From: Methylobacteriaceae bacterium
GTDB taxonomy: Bacteria; Pseudomonadota; Alphaproteobacteria; Rhizobiales; Beijerinckiaceae
NCBI GenBank assembly: GCA_020638195.1
Contig: JACKJC010000004.1
Location: 1-64,000 of the forward strand
Reading direction: 5' to 3'
Length of the DNA: 64,000 bases
Shown: positions 61,396 through 64,000 of the stretch, piece after piece
Layout of the letters: the number at the start of each line of letters is the position of its first letter
Position numbering within the stretch: position 1 is the first letter of the stretch
Position numbers and translations under genes: made by a program
The notes under the pieces: generated by a model
Databases searched by the model: none
What the model saw: the letters and a program-made list of their open reading frames with translations, nothing else
Told to the model about the DNA's origin: nothing

Positions 61396-62529
61396 ATGAC
61401 CAACGCATCCGCGAAGGACGAGATCGTCCCCGTCGATCCGACAGACCTGGCCGAGAGCCTCCGCAACCCGATCGACTATCGAAAATCCGGGCTGAGCCTC
61501 AATCACATTGTCGGCTGTCCGCTCGATTGCGCCTACTGCGTTCGCCACCTGTTCGACGCATTCGACCTGCGGACGCCGCGCTCGATCATCGATGATCACG
61601 AAGCCGTAAGGCGATTGACGGGTCACCCGCTCTTTCGGCCAGACATCACGCCGCTCCAGCTGTTCAATCGGGCGACCGACCCGTTTCTTCCGGCGGTCAA
61701 GCCGCATACGTTTCGCGTCGTCCATGAGCTCGACGCCCGCGGCCTCAGAAATCACCTGCTGCTGATCACCCGCTATCACGTGAGCGAGCAGGACTGCCGG
61801 TTCCTCAACAGCCTGAAGAACCTACGTGTAACCCTGTTCGTCACGTATTCGGGCATCACAGACGAGAGAATCGAACCGGTCAGCAGCCGGATAGCGGCCC
61901 GATCCCTGCAAACCGCCTTCCGCGAAGCCGATCGGTACCGCACCGTGCTCTATTGGCGGCCGATCGTCCGCGGCCTCAACGATACGGAAGGCCACATTCA
62001 CGCGGCGCGCGAGCTTGCAGAAACTGCCCATGCCACCGCTTTCACCGGACTTTTCTTCCGCGATGAGATGCGGACGTACTATCGTTCCATCGGCCTCCCC
62101 GAACCGTACGAGGACGTCGCCAGGCGGAAAATCCTGCCCGAAGACTGCGAGGAGCGCATTTTGAAGATCTTCGACGGCGCGCCGCTGTTTCGCAAATCGT
62201 CGTGCGCGGCCTCGTTTGCGCACGGCGAGGCCGATTACAATGGCCATTTCGGCATTCCCGAAATTTGCGACATCTGCCCTGCCACCCAACGGGAGGTGTG
62301 CCGCAACCACCACCTCAAACCGGAACGCGCGCGAATCGACACGCTTCTCGCCGAGGCCGGATCGCCTGACGCGGCCTACCGGTTCAGGAACGGGGCGATC
62401 GAAGTCGACGGCCTAGAAGAAGAGGAACGCTATTTCCTGCAACACGCACTGGCGTATCAGATCCACGACGTCCGCCATCCGCACAAACCGCGCCGGCACG
62501 GGCGCGCCGACATCGGCTGGACCGAATGA
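61396..62529 (+). CDS. Radical SAM protein (spore-photoproduct-lyase-like)
   Basis: 377 residues from ATG 61396 with GGAGCG upstream. GCPLDCAYCVRHLF provides a CX3CX2C cluster for the radical SAM 4Fe-4S; the barrel follows (LLLITRYHV, TLFVTYSGI, LYWRPIVRGLN). A second cysteine set near the C-terminus (SSCAASF, then EICDICPATQREVC) could hold an auxiliary cluster. SplB-like proteins repair or cleave nucleic-acid adducts, but many have other tasks. Followed one base later by the exonuclease gene. Confidence 0.82.
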   Translation: MTNASAKDEIVPVDPTDLAESLRNPIDYRKSGLSLNHIVGCPLDCAYCVRHLFDAFDLRTPRSIIDDHEAVRRLTGHPLFRPDITPLQLFNRATDPFLPAVKPHTFRVVHELDARGLRNHLLLITRYHVSEQDCRFLNSLKNLRVTLFVTYSGITDERIEPVSSRIAARSLQTAFREADRYRTVLYWRPIVRGLNDTEGHIHAARELAETAHATAFTGLFFRDEMRTYYRSIGLPEPYEDVARRKILPEDCEERILKIFDGAPLFRKSSCAASFAHGEADYNGHFGIPEICDICPATQREVCRNHHLKPERARIDTLLAEAGSPDAAYRFRNGAIEVDGLEEEERYFLQHALAYQIHDVRHPHKPRRHGRADIGWTE

Positions 62530-62530
62530 G

Positions 62531-63118
62531 ATGACAGCTTTGGATCAGCGCTACGTCGTTCTCGATCTCGAAGGTGACGGCAATCAGCCACCGTCGGCGG
62601 TTGAGATTGCGCTCGTCGAATATTCTCCGGACGGGAACGCCCGACGACACCGCTGGCTCGTCGACCCTGAAAAGCCGATCACCGGTTTTGCAACCCGCAT
62701 CCACGGCCTGACTGACCGGGACGTCGCCGGCGCCCCTCGCTTGGCCGACATCGAGGACGATTTGCGCGCATTGATCGATGGTGCAGTGATCATTGGCCAC
62801 AATGTCAAAGTCGATATCGACGTGCTGCGTCGCGCGATTCCCGACCTTTGTCCGCAACGCGTCCTCGATACGCTGAAACTCGCAAAGCTGGTCGTCCCGG
62901 GCCAACCCTCTTATGGGCTTCACAAGCTGGCCCAGAGCCTGGATCTGAAACCGCCCGAGGAAAGCGAGGGGCGCGACGCTCATTCCGCCCTGTTCGACGC
63001 CCTGCTCACGGCCGAACTGTTCAGGTTCCTGGTCGACGCCGCAGGCGACAAGGTCGAGCGGCGATTGAACGATTCTGCGCTCGACGAAGACGAACACGCC
63101 CAGCCGCGCCTGTTTTAG
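62531..63118 (+). CDS. DnaQ-like 3'-5' exonuclease
   Basis: 195 residues of the DEDDh superfamily: VVLDLEGDG (Asp12, Glu14), IIGHNVKVDIDVL, and GRDAHSALFDALLT (His and Asp of ExoIII). Degrades or trims DNA or RNA. Stands alone as a single domain. The stop overlaps the ribosome-binding site of the next gene. Confidence 0.87.
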   Translation: MTALDQRYVVLDLEGDGNQPPSAVEIALVEYSPDGNARRHRWLVDPEKPITGFATRIHGLTDRDVAGAPRLADIEDDLRALIDGAVIIGHNVKVDIDVLRRAIPDLCPQRVLDTLKLAKLVVPGQPSYGLHKLAQSLDLKPPEESEGRDAHSALFDALLTAELFRFLVDAAGDKVERRLNDSALDEDEHAQPRLF

Positions 63119-63129
63119 GAGCAGATGAT

Positions 63130-63744
63130 TTGTCTCTGAAAATCGGCATCGCCGGCGCGCATTCGACCGGAAAATCGCAATTCCTGGCGCACCTGCGGCC
63201 TCTGCTCGAAGCACGAGGCTATCGGGTCACCACAACAGCGAGCATCGCTGCCGAAGCCGCTGGACTCGGTTTTCCGATCTTGTCGCGCCACACGTTCGAA
63301 AGCACGGCCTGGATCATGGCGCGCGGCATGCAGCTCGAACTCGAAGGCGCGCGGACCCACGACGTCGTGCTCGTCGATCGTCCTTTGCCGGATGCGCTCG
63401 GCTATTACCGCGCCGCGCTCGCATACCGGAAAGAACAAGCTCTTCCATGGCAACGCGAGCATCTCGAGAGCTGCGTCAAGACCTTTGCGCCGACCTACCA
63501 GCTCCTGATCAGGACCGTTCTCGACGAGGCAAGACCGATCGATCAATCAAAGCCCCGCGACCATGATGAACGATTCCGTCGCCTAGCTGCGCAGGAGATC
63601 GAAGCGGTCTTCAACGAATTCGCCCTACGGTCCGTCGAATTGACGACGACGAACGTCGATGACGTGCTCGGTTTGGCTATCGGGACGGTCGACACCGCTT
63701 GCGCCCCATTGACCGTTCCGCCGGTCGCCGCGTTCTCCAATTGA
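63130..63744 (+). CDS. P-loop NTPase (AAA_28/NadR-like)
   Basis: 204 residues from TTG 63130, with AGGAG upstream. Walker A GAHSTGKSQ near residue 8; HDVVLVDRPLPDALGYYRAAL resembles the Walker B and Asp-Arg segment of nucleoside/NMN-kinase-like P-loop proteins. Role unknown; may phosphorylate or bind a nucleotide. Third in the coupled run after the radical SAM and exonuclease genes. Confidence 0.78.
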   Translation: MSLKIGIAGAHSTGKSQFLAHLRPLLEARGYRVTTTASIAAEAAGLGFPILSRHTFESTAWIMARGMQLELEGARTHDVVLVDRPLPDALGYYRAALAYRKEQALPWQREHLESCVKTFAPTYQLLIRTVLDEARPIDQSKPRDHDERFRRLAAQEIEAVFNEFALRSVELTTTNVDDVLGLAIGTVDTACAPLTVPPVAAFSN

Positions 63745-63903
63745 GCGGGAACTGCATTCGGAAATGACGCGGCTGCCTCTCAACAGCGCGGACACGCCCA
63801 CGCGATCCAAGCGACGACCAAGCAGGGCGGCCGACCGCTCGTCGAACATCAGGCTGCCCAATGCACGTCGAAAGCAGGTCGCCGTCAGATCCGCACATCA
63901 GGC

Positions 63904-64000
63904 CTATTCGTAGCGCCGACACGGACCCGCAGTGAGCGCCATTTTCCGCATTGCATCGGCCTTGTCCTCCGGACCGACGAAGTACGGACACGACAGAACT
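63904..64000 (-). CDS. C-terminal end of a gene leaving the window
   Basis: Reading leftward from the window edge, an open frame gives VLSCPYFVGPEDKADAMRK and MALTAGPCRRYE, ending in TAG at 63906-63904. The composition looks coding (two Cys, balanced charges). The rest lies outside, so no family can be given. Convergent with the P-loop NTPase gene across about 160 bp. Confidence 0.4.
   Translation of the reverse strand, partial: VLSCPYFVGPEDKADAMRKMALTAGPCRRYE

Noticed and set aside
1..64000. CRISPR arrays, rRNA genes and replication origin
   Set aside because: No regularly spaced direct repeats, no rRNA-like sequence and no DnaA-box cluster were seen.

Overview
The window is a high-GC alphaproteobacterial chromosome segment. 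Flagellar gene content (FtcR/Rem-type regulator, FlaF-FlbT, MotC, MotE, FlgK-FlgL without FliD or FliS) and a canonical CtrA box point to Hyphomicrobiales (Rhizobiales), plausibly near the Beijerinckiaceae or Methylocystaceae. The genus is inference only.

Layout. (1) 1-6.1 kb is an accessory region. It holds a MmeI-like type IIG restriction-modification gene broken by a frameshift and carrying a palindromic repeat inside its reading frame. Upstream of that gene sits an inserted 2.3-kb element with near-perfect 21-bp terminal inverted repeats and an 11-bp flanking direct repeat; it carries an IS1595-type transposase plus small passenger genes, one HEPN-like. A repeat-rich non-coding stretch follows. 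(2) 6.1-9.5 kb holds single housekeeping or unknown genes: a proline-rich anchored protein, a PilZ protein, a ferredoxin reductase and a membrane protein. (3) 9.5-22.7 kb is a nicotinate (or related N-heterocycle) module: enamidase, MarR regulator, FAD subunit and fused FeS-Mo subunit of a molybdenum hydroxylase, 6-hydroxynicotinate reductase, two proteins of unknown role (AA_synth/DUF1185 and UPF0280), and a branched-chain-type ABC importer. The set suggests uptake, hydroxylation, ring reduction and ring opening to 2-formylglutarate.

(4) 22.7-54.4 kb is a compact flagellar locus with almost every structural and export gene. One long leftward array runs from motA to fliQ plus a small unknown gene; a rightward arm runs from flgF to two unknown membrane-associated genes. 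Many neighbours overlap as ATGA, TGATG, GTGA or TTGA, implying translational coupling. A CtrA site (TTAA-N7-TTAAC) lies upstream of ftcR. fliL appears to have one extra base just after its natural start codon.

(5) 54.4-57 kb holds an aldehyde dehydrogenase, a patatin-like phospholipase and tRNA-Met(CAT). (6) From 57 kb to the end, an apparent genomic island begins inside the 3' half of tRNA-Met: a large serine recombinase whose stop lies in the tRNA, a half-length resolvase-like gene coupled to it, then a metallophosphoesterase, an aldo/keto reductase, and a tight run of radical SAM enzyme, DEDDh exonuclease and P-loop NTPase. This last set is the best candidate for an undescribed system; no function is proven from sequence alone.
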